Shown one piece after another: positions 44,909-55,996 of a stretch of DNA of 64,000 nt. The stretch lies in NCBI GenBank assembly GCA_023014335.1, contig JAECYW010000003.1:1922001-1986000 (forward strand), written 5' to 3'. The translations under genes and the position numbers were made by a program. Position 1 is the first letter of the stretch. Each line of letters begins with the position of its first letter. Under the pieces are notes generated by a model. It made no database searches. It was not told where the DNA came from and worked only from the letters and a program-made list of their open reading frames with translations. This stretch comes from Galerina marginata. Lineage: Eukaryota > Basidiomycota > Agaricomycetes > Agaricales > Galerinaceae.

Positions 44909-45413
44909 ATGATTATCTCCTCGAGGCGGTCAGTACTAGGCAGTCAATACTTGGCGATCCCTCCAACGCGCAGCCACGCCGTCTCGCCGTCGACAGTAGC
45001 CTCTCTTACCTTTGACGACATGCAACCGGGCGCCAGAATATTGTAAGTCAGCCTCCTTTTTACGGACCGCCTTTGTAATGACTCGTGTACCCAGCAGAGC
45101 CTTCACGTCATTTACCATCGACATCGATCAACCACCTACCACATCAAGCGCCATATCGTCGTCAACATCGCCAATACTCATATGGCCAATGACTCTCAGG
45201 TCGATGATCATCTCGCTTAGGATCGATCGGAGACGGAACGCTAACTTGGTATTTCGTCATGTCCACGCCTGCTTCAAGACTAACGTCCTACTAGAACACC
45301 CTCTCCCTCTTCGCTCGTTGTTCACCTTCCTCGGCGAGGCAGTACACGTTCACAGGGTGGCTTGTCTGCTGGGTCACGCCGATCTTCCTGGGTCGTCCTC
45401 AGAAGCTCCATAG
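44909..45413 (+). CDS. hypothetical protein, weakly supported
   Basis: Exons 44909-45042 and 45098-45413 would give 149 residues starting MIISSRRSVLGSQYL. The splice sites are standard (GTAAGT, CAG) and the frame stays open, and a TATA box lies upstream. Nothing in the product is recognisable: it is Ser/Thr-rich and then basic (RIDRRRNANLVFRHVH). No homology, domain or codon argument separates it from a chance frame. It may also be a decayed gene or a non-coding transcript. Confidence 0.25.
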
Positions 45414-46157
45414 ATAAACGCAGAGCATGCCTCGGCCATCCACTCACCATATGAACATGGTTGTTTGCGACGTCGGGCTCTCGCGATCTTCCTGGCTTCG
45501 CTGCGAGACTCATAGATAATCGCCCATCTGCCCACTGACACCACCATCAAGAACTGCAGCGTGTATGCCTCCTGTGACGGCAGCAGGTTCATACGGACTA
45601 GTTTGCCAATCTTGTCTATCGCGATCGGTCCACTCGGTAGTCCTGCTATATGCAGACTTCGCAGTTTCGCCTAGCGATAGACAATTTTAGCAGCCTCCTC
45701 TTTGAGCTTTAAGTCTGTCGTCTGAAGACCCGGGGAACCGCGACCGCCCTTCGATGAACGCGCAGGATTGATATCAACCACGGTCGAAACAAATAACACG
45801 AAGGAAAATAACACGGAGAAAAAAACACGGAGAAAAATAAACGAGGGATGGAAGGAAAAGTGTAAAATGAGGGATCTAGAATTGTATACCTTGCCCAGGA
45901 CTGTTCGGCCATTTGTATCAACCACACATCGGTCTTCGTCTGATAGCCTTTGGGCAGAATAAATTATGGGGCTGGTCACGTCGCAGCACTGAGAATTTGT
46001 AAATTGTATTGCACAAGCCGGTGACAGGCGACATTTCCGAATGAGATCATGAAACTTAACGTTCAAGAGAGCAGCCTGAAGTGAATACACAAGGTGAATA
46101 TGTGTCGAAACAATGGAGTGGATATATTTCCTAGTATGAAACAAGTGTTATCATTCA
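45414..46157. other. gene-poor stretch
   Basis: Minus-strand frames at 45374-45592 and 45671-46144 are open (157 codons in the second, with a hydrophobic FFSVLFSFVLFVSTVVDI) but have no recognisable family and no convincing start. An A-rich run with repeated AACACGGAGAAAAA lies near 45800-45840. The right end is the 3' flank of the next minus-strand gene. Confidence 0.35.
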
Positions 46158-46741
46158 CTACCTCCGGCCTTTCTTCCTTTTAGTTGGCTTTGTTATTGAG
46201 TCTGGAAGCCACTCGTTTGAACTCTCGTCCTCTTTTGCACTGTCTCCGCTGACCAGATGGCGGTCGTCTCTCTCCTCAATAACGCCTCGCGGAAGACCAC
46301 CGATGTGTGCTCCCGGGGAACTGGCGGCATTCATTGAAGGTAAAGACGACTTCTCCCGGGCCTCTTTTGCATCAGCAGCCCGCGACGCAGCCTCTATCTC
46401 AGCTGGGCTCACGTCCTCGCCTCGCCGAATACGCGCGGCGATCTCAGGCGTGACGCGCACCCGCCCTACGTTGGTTTGGAAGCCTGGGGCTTCGGAGAGA
46501 GTCAATATGTTGTAGCAGGTTTTGAATTGACACTCACCGCCCTTCCCGATTCCGTATAGCCTGAGTCTCCGTGCAAGATACCACTTGCGAATGTAATATG
46601 CCGAGACGAGAAGGACAGGTGGCAAACTGTGAAGGGAGAGTCAGCTTTGCTCTGGGACGGTATCAGGTATAAGAGAACGCACGTAACCCATAGTAGAGAT
46701 GGGTAATCTTCTGTGCTCGTCGTGGACGATGACGAAGGCAT
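46158..46741 (-). CDS. small single-pass membrane protein of unknown function
   Basis: Exons 46741-46683, 46626-46538 and 46489-46158 give 159 residues. A membrane segment (SLLWVTLPPVLLVSAYYI) near residue 15-33 is followed by KWYLARRLRLYGIGKGAPGF, then a charged helical region with RVRVTPEIAARIRRGEDVSP, an acidic stretch and a basic tail (TKPTKRKKGRR). The GKGAPGFQTNV junction across the last intron fixes the splice sites. The pattern (short N-terminal anchor, YxRKW, TPEIAxRIRRGExVSPxEI) recurs in mushroom proteins, all uncharacterised as far as I know. It shares a 113-base divergent promoter with the FIST-like gene. Confidence 0.8.
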
Positions 46742-46854
46742 CTAGGATGTTGTCGTGCGATTCAAAATATGTATCTGCCTGAATTCTGCTCCGCTAATTG
46801 ACGCGCGTCCACGTGACCTTCAAAATATCCGCCAGAATTCAGAAACGACAATCC

Positions 46855-48712
46855 ATGCCTCCTCTACACCTTTCCACCGTTCTCACTCGAAAGCCGTCGA
46901 ATTTACTTTCCCATATAAGCAAAGTTTCTCGAGAATATGCCGGAAAGGGACACACACTCCTGTTTACGCTCTCCAGCAATTTCACTCTCCCGCAAGACCT
47001 CCAGGCTGTTGTGGAAAGACTGACCAAATTCAATGATGTAGACGATGTCGGAGAGAGGACAGAAAAGGGGAAGGGGACTAACGGGCATACTATAGGCTGT
47101 ATCACAGACTCCTTTGCATCTACAACCTTCAAGAACCTCCCAGTAACTGAGGAAGTTGACAAGGACCCGCTCTTATCCTGTTCTCTCGGAATATTTGACT
47201 CGAAACTCTGCATGCCCTACCGGTCCGAACTTCCAGGACGTGAGCAGCCTCAGGTCGGACGATGGCATTCCTTTCGAAAAAAGGAAGTTCAGGCAGCTGG
47301 CGCTGGTAATGGCGATGTTGGCGGGAGCGGTCTCGAAAAACCATTATCTGAGGGCTGGGAACCTGACTGGCAGAATATCGACACCAAGGGAACTGAAGGT
47401 GGAACGGACTGGGAGCGTATATGGAATCGCTCAGCATCGGCATCCTGCCTCGAGATCGAGCTATTTCCAGAGAATTTGCGTGCGGTCAAGTAGGTTTTTG
47501 TTGTGTATATTATATCGCCCTCTCTACTAACTGGTTTTCGTTATGTAGGCCTAACAATATCCAGGCTCTTCTCAGCTTTTCCTCCTCACATCCTGATTCG
47601 TTTACTCGCAGTCTTTCGATGCACCTGCCCAAGTCACCGTCGTTGACGGTTATCGCGGCCCCTACGCACTTCATCACAGGACGAGGAGTGACACTGTTCT
47701 TGGATGGTCGGATATACGACGACGGTGCTATTGGACTTGCCCTTCTAAAAAAGAAGGAAACAGTTGGTCACACTGCAGAAGAGGGGCTGGCCTTCCGGAC
47801 AGAATTTTTGAATGTGAGGCGACTTTCAGGTCCTATGACTGTCACTAGGTGCGTTTTCGTTTGTCCTCCGCCTGTTTATTTCCTCTATTCAACAAAGTTA
47901 AACTTGGATACTTGGTCTTTGTACCTTAATTTTGGGTGTTTTTAATTCGATTGCCCTTTTAGCCGCGAAGGTAATATGATAAACACATTGAACTCCTCCA
48001 ATCCGACAAAGCTCTTGCTTAGCGCACTGGAGCTAGCTGGAATTTCACCTCTGTCTGCATCCTTCAAAGACGAGGATCATTTTGCTTTGGGAGTTTTAGC
48101 GCCTGACGGGCAGGTAGGTACATCTCCTTTTTAAATGATCGTCGATGCTTACTCACGAAACGCAGATCTTGCGGACGCATAAAATTACCGCTGGCGACCC
48201 TTCTGCGCGGGGTGGAAGCTTGTCAATGGACGCTTTAGCAGCACCAGCTGTAGGTTCTGTTGTTCAGGTAAGCTTTCTCTATTATTTTTCGATCCTGGAA
48301 AGACACCTCTTTCTAAAGCAAGAACTTACTAATGCTTTTTGTTTCAAAACAGTTCCTCCATTTCCCGTCGACTGTCCCACTTGCCTTCCCTACGTCTCTA
48401 TTGCCTTCTTTAGTGCCCTCCGACAATACAGATGCCGCTCCAAATTCAAGGAAAGTATTTGCAGCCTTGACGGTACCCGAAGCTTCGACGCCTCAACCTG
48501 TTCCTTCCACCCATACGCCATCAAGCGAAACCTCCTCCATTTTGGACCACACATTCCTTGTGCCGTCTTCGCAAGGTTTCGTGCTTTCGCAAGGCTCGAC
48601 GACTCTTTCAGTTCCAGAGGATGTGGCGGAGCCTGTTGAGGCCAAGGTGACATCACCATCACCGTGGACATGTTCTGTCCCTGGTGGTACCATATTGCTC
48701 GAGTGGGATTAG
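46855..48712 (+). CDS. FIST-like domain protein (FBXO22-related type)
   Basis: Exons 46855-47489, 47549-47848, 47963-48113, 48166-48267 and 48353-48712 give 515 residues. The start MPPLHLSTVLTRKPSNLLSH is at the first ATG of the exon. HTIGCITDSF lies where FIST sensory domains have their short Gly-Cys loop, and SCSLGIFDSK followed by PGREQPQVGRWH continues the pattern. The central part has SLTVIAAPTHFITGRGVTLF and DGRIYDDGAIGLAL, then GVLAPDGQILRTHKITAGDPSARG, which fits the FIST C-terminal half. No F-box is seen. FIST domains are thought to bind small ligands such as amino acids. The spliced frame is sound; the family name is from pattern memory and moderate. Confidence 0.72.
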
Positions 48713-49098
48713 CGTCTCTAGTCTAGGTTCTCTTATAATTATGAATAGTGCCCTTAGATAAAAATTACTTCGATAATTGTGGAACACAGCAGCACGCCCG
48801 GACAGTATGTACACCCCCTAGAGACATTTCAGCTCCTCTACGTTTTTTCTTCATGAAGCTACAAAGTGTTTTATCGCAGACGAACGTTGAATTGTAAGTT
48901 GGTCAATAACAAAAAGTGGATATAAATAACCCGTGCGACCCGGAGTGAGCTGAATCTTATCAGATTAGACGAAACTCTGATCCACGTGTACCCCTGTAGC
49001 CGAGATAACATCATCACCATTCTCTCCCTTCTCTCTCCTTCTTCTGCGTTTTTGTTTCCCTTTCTCCTTGTACCATCACCATATACACGACCTAATAA
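48713..49098. other. intergenic
   Basis: It contains the 3' flank of the FIST-like gene and the promoter of the P-loop gene at 49099. No other feature seen. Confidence 0.4.
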
Positions 49099-51063
49099 AT
49101 GGAGGAAAGCTTGAGCACAAGCGCATCTACCGTCCGAACCCTGCATCAGTGGCACAGTCCCATGGAGCAGACGTCTCAGACTCCTGGAGAACGAGGGCAG
49201 CAAGGACCACTCTTGAATATTGGCTCGAGCGCAGAGGACCCGGAAGGAATGACTGCGGATTATGGATACGCTGGCATACCCGATGCTGGTCCAAGTAATG
49301 GTCTGAACAATGTCCCTCGTGCACCCTCAAGCCCGCCGATGCATGCATTCGTGCTGCCCTCGCCGCCTGACAGCCCAGGACCTACCTCAAGCCCATCCAT
49401 AGATAGTGTCTCAGAGTCTTCGCTTCCTTCAGTATCCTCTTCTTTCTTCTTCTCGTCGTCTGCACCTGGGAGCCCTGGCCGCTCGCATCCCAGCTCTTAC
49501 CCCTCCTCACATCCCCACTCTGATCACGAACACGACCACGACCATGAAATCGGACGACATCACACGAGGAATGAGCAGGGCCTTATAATACCCTCTCTTA
49601 CGCTGCCTAATACCCTGCGTCGCCCGACACCGTTCGGGCAGACGTTGGGCAACTTACGTGTCCTAGTGCTGGGTGCTCAAGGCGCTGGGAAGAGTTTCTT
49701 GACTGGGTTGCTACTGGAGGACAACGAAGACGTCGTAGATGTTGGGACGTGGGAGGACTGGCATGGAGGTGGGGACGGGGCGTTCGGATATGGGAAAGTC
49801 CTGCGGGCTTCTACAGACTGGGCAGAACAGCAGAATGTGTTCGGCTTGGACCGTTACGAGCCTTCCAAAAATGTGGAAATTGTCGAACTCCCAGGGTATT
49901 CGCATGATGCAGATGTGGGTTTATATTTATTGCTTCTCCGTCGGTTAAAATTGGACTTATGGTTTATCTGGGCAGGTTAACGAATTGATTACTCGTTTGA
50001 AAGCCATAATTGAAACACCGTTCCGTGCTGTTAACGATTTCCTTCACCCCGATACTCAACCGTCCGCTACCGTGGTCAATATGCTTGCCGCAGCGACGTC
50101 TCCCTTCTATACCGCATTGGTGTTCCTTCTCCCGACTCGTGAGTTGCCATACCACTATAAATAGAAAGTCGCTAACAGTGAGGGGCATTCTTTTGCCATT
50201 CACACTGATTTTTAGAACCGACACCGCTTGACAGGGAAATTATCTCGGCCCTCTCAAAGCATATCCCTCTAATTGCGCTCCCGCGGCTACATGGCCCGCA
50301 TCGGGGACTTGGCCATGGCTCTGCTTCCAAGCTGTCGGAATTTAGGCCAGCGTCAGCCGTCGCTCTTCGTAGCGGACTCTTTCACTCTCCAGATACAGTA
50401 GCTCTTCTGAGGGAAGAGGCCGTAGATCGATTTTTAAGATGGAGGGAAGTGGAGAGGGCTGTAGAGGGTATTTGGGAAGGCAGCCACAAGGTTCACCATA
50501 GGAAGCGATCGATGAGCGGTGGAAGGATTGGTCGGAAGCTTGGTGAGAAGGAATGGGGAAGAAGTCAGATTGGGAGCGTTGGTTCAGACGCAGAGGGCGG
50601 TGATCATGAGACACAAGCACCAAAGGCCGAGAAGTGGAGCAAGGCGAGGTGGGAAGCCCAGTGGATGGCGAGCCACTCGCAAGAAGTGGCGACCAGGATG
50701 AGAGAAGGCACTATCACTGAGAGAAGTGTCAAACGAGACCGCAAGTCTTCCGCTGAACTTTTCAAAGGTGAGCACGGCGAGAAGCAGGATTTGGGACCAG
50801 ACTCTGGCAGTACCGACCCTGAGTCCCCTCGCCTTCCTCAAGAACGACAGGACGGTCATGAGCATGCCCACATGCCTTTCGACCCTCTGCATCTTCCGTC
50901 GTTGCTGATGTTCTCTGTGTCTATCGTTGGGCCGTTGAGGCGAAGGGTGGCTGACTCGGTGTGGGGTATGGCGGACGCACTTGGAGAGACTCGGGTCAAG
51001 GTCGCGCTGGTTGGTGGATTTTGTCTTGGTCTTGGTCTTGGAGTTTGCGCCAGGGTGTGGTAG
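49099..51063 (+). CDS. P-loop NTPase-like protein with C-terminal membrane segment
   Basis: Exons 49099-49914, 49976-50138 and 50216-51063 give 608 residues. The first 175 residues are disordered, Ser/Pro-rich, with a His/Asp-rich patch (HSDHEHDHDHEIGRHH). LGNLRVLVLGAQGAGKSFLT is a Walker A motif on a typical first strand, and KNVEIVELPGY could be the second strand with a degenerate G3. NELITRLKAIIETPFRAVNDFL and ATVVNMLAAATSPFYTALVFL look like helices and strand 4-5 of a septin-like G domain. The region after residue 400 is charged. The end (VKVALVGGFCLGLGLGVCARVW) is a hydrophobic tail that suggests a C-terminal membrane anchor. It is annotated in relatives as septin-like or P-loop hydrolase; the nucleotide and role are unknown. 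Confidence 0.8.
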
Positions 51064-51645
51064 GATTTTTCCGCAGGGCGCATTGTGGGGCATCGTGGAA
51101 TGGTGGTGCCGCGTAATGATGTTACCAGGAGTTTCTGATTTTTCTTTCGATTTTTCTTTTGCATTTGTACATATATTAACGACATGTCTGTCTTATCTGT
51201 ATTGGTTTTTATTATGAACACGACGCTTTCTTACGCTGTAGAGATAGTTTTACGACACGTATATTGTTCAATCCTAATGAGTCAAATAATTAATCAGCCA
51301 TACCCTCATCACTTGTTCACGAGTACTCGAGTTCAATTGACAAAAGCTCGAATCTACGTCGTATTGCTAGCTCTCAAAAACCATCTTGCATGCATGTCAA
51401 CTCTCAGCAAGGGCTGGTGCAGCAAAGGCGCGGGACCACTGGCCAAAACATTGATTTAGGGGTCCGGGCCGGCTGATGTAAGTGATCGACGCCGGCGTCA
51501 TCGATCGTTGACAGCCCGTTGACCACGTTTTGAAAGTACAACGAGCTCCCTCGATTTGCTTATTCTTTCTTTCCTTCATACATCCATCGTACATTGAAGG
51601 AGACGGCCTTTTGAATCTTTTGCCTTGCCGACTAATACGATCTAG
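51064..51645. other. intergenic
   Basis: No gene seen. The sequence near 51465-51525 has a GACGCCGGCGTC palindrome; the right end should hold the promoter of the next gene. Confidence 0.4.
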
Positions 51646-52476
51646 ATGTCATTCTTCTTTGCACCCTCTGCATCCAACTCGGGGTCTACATCTCTCTCAT
51701 CCTCCCCGAATGGCGCACCTCTGGATGACTTGAAAGATGACCGCAACGAGACCTTCACAAACCAAGCTCCAGGAGACGAAACTTTGCCGACCTCTGCTTC
51801 GGTTTTAAGCAGCCCTAAGGATCACTCCGTCAAGGTCTCCCGCGCCGAATCTGTGGCTTATACTACCGCCACAAATCCCGGTTTGGACCTCTTTGCCTTT
51901 GATGTGGATGTAGATGCCAGCAGGATGTCAGCTTCAACGTCAAGCTCGCCCTCATCCTCGTCTACAAAATTGAGCCAAACCTCTGGATCCGGGTTCAGCT
52001 CGGACAGTGAGAGTGAGAGGATGTCGCCTACTCTCACCCAAAAGGCGACGTTGGGAGAAGGAAGCAAGAACTGGAGCACTGCAACGTCACTGCCAGAATC
52101 TGCATCTTCGGCGCCAACCATAAAACCCCCAGCCATCTCGTTGAAGGATAAGGGAAAGGCGCCGGCATATCCGAATACATTGCAGGCGGCATTGCGGACT
52201 GATAGAAACACCCTTCACATGAGGCGTAGCTCTGGTGAGACGAAAATTAGAAGGAGTCCAAGACATGGACGAGCAAAACACGTGTATGAGAATGGTATCT
52301 GTGAGTGATACTGGTCGACTTGAATTAAATGATTGACATTCTGTTAAATGGCAGCACGGGACTTTCTGCTTATTGTGGCCCTGTGTATTGGGCTGGCTTG
52401 CGCGGGTATCCTTGCTGTTCGCCCGGCAATTTTGGCGATTTATGGAGGGGGTGGCTTTGACTTGGATGACCTTTAG
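51646..52476 (+). CDS. small Ser-rich protein with a C-terminal transmembrane anchor
   Basis: Exons 51646-52300 and 52355-52476 give 258 residues. The N-terminal 200 residues are Ser/Thr/Asp-rich and disordered (MSFFFAPSASNSGSTSLSSS). A basic stretch (RRSSGETKIRRSPRHGRAKH) precedes the second exon, which codes a hydrophobic helix (FLLIVALCIGLACAGILAV) and a short acidic end (GGGGFDLDDL). This is the layout of a tail-anchored protein of the ER or outer mitochondrial membrane. I do not recognise a family. Confidence 0.72.
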
Positions 52477-53201
52477 GATTAACTGTGTTGATATCTCAGG
52501 AGCTACGTATTGCTTCTGTTATTATAATATTGTAGGTAAGTATTCATTCATTTACAAAGTCATGGGAACATATTCTCACTATTCCAAAGAATATTGCATG
52601 TATCAGTAATATAGCTGCCTGCTCTGACAGGTGAAATATGAGTGACTTACGGTATTTTTTAGATCATTGGATGCTGGATCATCAGTAGGCTTTATTCAAG
52701 GTAGAACAGCTTATTACCCGAATTGTATTACAATCGTCAATCGCGTACGTCCTTATTTCTTCAACACCTCCACCCTTCAAGGGAATCCCGGAGATTCTAC
52801 AAGCCCTCAGGTGTTACAAACCAGTGTCGTTGCTGTTATTCTAAATTGGTGTTGTTATTCCAGTTAGGCGCCGCGCCTTCTTTTCATGCGAGGCCGAACT
52901 TTATTAAAAGCCACATATTCCTACGACTTCCATCACTATACGCGGCATGCAGTGCTTAACGAGGTGCTTCGCATTAAAACGCCGTCATACATTGGAAGCA
53001 ATCAATTTTTCCTCCTCACAACAGATAGTCGACTCCGAATTCGAATCAAGGGGGTGACTAGTGGCTGACTTGTGCGCGAGGCTCCAAAGCGCACAATAGT
53101 CGACTTGAAGTTAAACTGACATCGTTCTGCTTCCATAGGATAATGATAATATATCGGCGGTACAATAAATAAATTACGGTGTAGGGCTGAGAGAACGGTA
53201 T
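52477..53201. other. intergenic between convergent genes
   Basis: No gene seen. Plus-strand frames of 60-78 codons overlap each other without motifs. Both flanking genes end here. Confidence 0.4.
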
Positions 53202-53711
53202 TTAAGGAGTGTTTCCCCAGATAGCGTCGCATCTCCTCCAGCAGCGAATTTTGTTCTGACCCGTGAAAGCGGCACAGGCGGCGTAGCAGGCCATTCTTCC
53301 ACGTCTGCATCGTAAGAGGAAAATCAGCTTTGAGAAATAAAAGAATAAATTCGAACGAACCTTTCGAGTCTCTCGATATCACGTTTGACATAGAACACCT
53401 ATTTAAAGGTACAGGCTTTTAGTAGTTTGGCCTAGATTAATTTAAATATAAACGCACCTCATCAGCATGTCGGGCGTGAACTTCTTCGATTTCACGGAGG
53501 GCGTGCAGGTTACCCTCTGCTTCTGATCGGGCGGCAGGAGTTTCGAGGTCCTCACGCGCGAACATCTCATCGAAGTCGGTGCTGGCACTGGAATACATGG
53601 CGTTAACACATTTCACACCACTGGAAGAAATGTATAGACGTACGCCTGTCCCAGCACGGAGGTGGCAACTGCTGCGAGCAGAACGAAAAGAGGGGCAACG
53701 GCGAGCTTCAT
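53202..53711 (-). CDS. small secreted cysteine-rich protein (CX3C..CX3C), possible processed peptide precursor
   Basis: Exons 53711-53644, 53587-53458, 53398-53361 and 53304-53202 give 112 residues. MKLAVAPLFVLLAAVATSVLGQ is a textbook signal peptide. The middle is acidic and cysteine-free (AREDLETPAARSEAEGNLHA). It is followed by dibasic sites, KR in FYVKRDIE and RR in LERRGRMA, of the kind cut by the Golgi protease Kex2. The only four cysteines lie after them, in two CxxxC pairs: ACYAACAAF and IRCWRRCDAIW. That arrangement, CX3C..CX3C, is the disulfide pattern of helical-hairpin peptides. A TATA box lies upstream. What I see is the layout; a mature peptide of about 32 residues and any role (signal, effector or defence) is inference. 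No homologue is recalled. Confidence 0.75.
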
Positions 53712-55996
53712 TTTTGAAGGAATGTAAGGTGTTTTTGGTTGTGGTGTTGTGGTGGTCTAATGTAAGTGATTTGGAGATGGGGAGATAGTACGAAACCGTC
53801 GCAGTATTTATACCATCGCAATCCTCTCCCATGAACAAATGCGTTTCAGAGTGGCTCAAGTCCCTAAAGTCCCTCATGGTAAAGACTGCGGTATTCCCTT
53901 TCGCTTATGCGTTACCAGGGCCTAATCTTCTTTTGTAGTCTACCAACGAAGCTTCACGCTGCTTCACGGCGGGCCCATCAGCTGAGGCATCAGCTCAGTA
54001 GGAACGATTTTATCTCAAGTCATCATAATATGGAGCTCCGTTCACGTCTCTGTAGTTGCTACAATTTTACTGGGATTGAGGGTCAGTGCGTGAAGTCATT
54101 AAGGGGGTATGTAAGAAATAACTTTGCTCGCCCAGTGGTGTTAACGTTACCATATAAACCAGTGAGTTTCTAGGCATGGAAATCGAAAGGCGTGTTGTCT
54201 TGATGAAGTTGATCAAAGAGTTTCATGCGCTTTCTATATATATCTGTTGAATTGACCCCTTGATCAAATCCTACTTCTTCACTTGTGGAATTTTATCGGA
54301 TCCTCGATGTGGGTACTAAGGAGTATTTTGTGAGCGTGGACGACATATGCTAAGGTGTGTTAAGTTGCTAATCGCACTTCTCTGTCTGTTCGTCGTCTAC
54401 GGCAAGTGTCCTTGAACCGCGCAACTTGAACCCTGGGGTAGATCCCTAAAACCTAAGACGAATATTTTTATTTTGATCGTGAGCTTTAACAGGCTTTAAC
54501 ACCGTGCAGGAATCATATCAACATATTATCAAACGTTGATGTCAACCCAAGCCGCGGAGTCTGTAGGCTGATCCATGCCATCATAGGGTATCTTTTGCCG
54601 TGCACACCTCGTACTTACGATCTGTCTGATTCTGTTCGCGTCCTTTCTTTCGCCTCCCCAGGAAGTGCGGTTTATTTTTTTTAGTCTTTTTTTGGCGGAG
54701 AACAGTTTTTTCGAGTTGGAGGACAGTCAAGTCATGCAGTTGTTACCTGGTTTATGCACCTATGCGGCGTACAATTTCGTACCACAGATGTTCGCCGTGT
54801 AAGGCATCTGTGTGGCGCACTGCCACATTGATCGATCGATCTACGGCTTACTTTGATCTGCCGTGGGCAGCCCTGTAGATCTGCGATGTTAGCATTACCC
54901 GAGACGCCACATTACATCCCTGGAATTAGTATGTGCCAAGAACTTCCATTCGCGTTTGAGAGTGCCTATCCTTAGATTCCCACTACACAAGTACTGCACA
55001 TTGCTCATAACAACCAATTCGGCCTGATTGTGACGGCAAATCGTCTTGGCCATCATTCTGAAATCTACTTTTCAATGGGGGACTTTTGGCCCCAGTGCAT
55101 AACTAACGGGACAAGACTCGAGGGGTGGCAAAGCGCCGAAACTACTGTATTATGGACGTGACATGCAACTTTAATTTTAAGGTTGCTTCAAGGGCTGATA
55201 AAGATGTTGTGCAATGGAAGACTGCTATTTATACCAGTGTCAATGGTGCCCATCTATGATGAACTTACGAATTCGTTAATCTAACGAGCGCGGGAGTACT
55301 GACCGGTGATCGCTGAGTCCAGGCTGGTTTATGCCTAGGCAGGTTTATGTTCAGCACGTCAATTGCAGCGGGCCAACTTTACAAGCCGAGAAAGCGGGCT
55401 AGGCTGCGCACATGAGGCGGCATATAGTTACTCGTCCACGGGCGAATGGTTTAGCACTTAATAGCCTTGCTTCAGCCTTTCCCTGTTTAATAGCCATCCC
55501 GGGATGTACAACCCCGGTACCCAGGTCCGTAGCGGTCACTGGCTCGCATTAGTCAATGCATATCAGTCGGAAATGCGATGCAAAGCTGCCAGCATAGGAG
55601 GCCGCCCAGCCCCTCTACTGCGCATGCTGGCGCCGCGCCTTATAATTGTCGCTTCTTCCGCTGGCTGGCCCAGTGATTTATGTGAGTTTTGCGAAGGAGA
55701 ACACGAAGGAAGCAAAGGGAGAGCATGGCCATATACCGAAGGGAACAAAGAAGAGGCACAAGGCGGGATGCATGAACAGAAGAGAGGGTACAATCCAATC
55801 ATCAGCGAGCAGGTCATACAGGTGTCGAGGTCGCGCTGTCATCCTATACACTAGAACACCAGGTGGCTTTAGCCCTGCATGATTGCTTAACTTCATGTAT
55901 AGCAATAAAGGATTAATGTACAATGTCAAAACATAATGAAAGCAGGCTTCCAATATATGTCATTGTGCAGTAGGATCAAGCTTGAAGGCCAAAGAG
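53712..55996. other. 2.3 kb gene-poor stretch
   Basis: The first part is the promoter of the small secreted protein gene. The rest has no coding signature on either strand: the longest frame, 116 codons at 55504-55854, has no motif and an equally long antisense frame. AT-rich and GC-rich segments alternate. I see no repeats or tRNA. Confidence 0.45.
53805..53812 (-). promoter_or_regulatory. TATA box of the small secreted protein gene
   Basis: TATAAATA on the minus strand, 94 bases before the ATG at 53711, a suitable place for a strong regulated promoter. Many secreted small proteins of mushrooms have such TATA promoters. Confidence 0.5.

Noticed and set aside
47129..47489. Minus-strand frames of 104 and 66 codons within the FIST-like gene
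   Set aside because: They are shadows of exon 1 of the plus-strand gene, whose splicing is well supported.
55504..55854. A 116-codon plus-strand frame and its antisense partner
   Set aside because: There is no domain, no promoter signal and no splice partner; an equally long frame opposite suggests base composition only.
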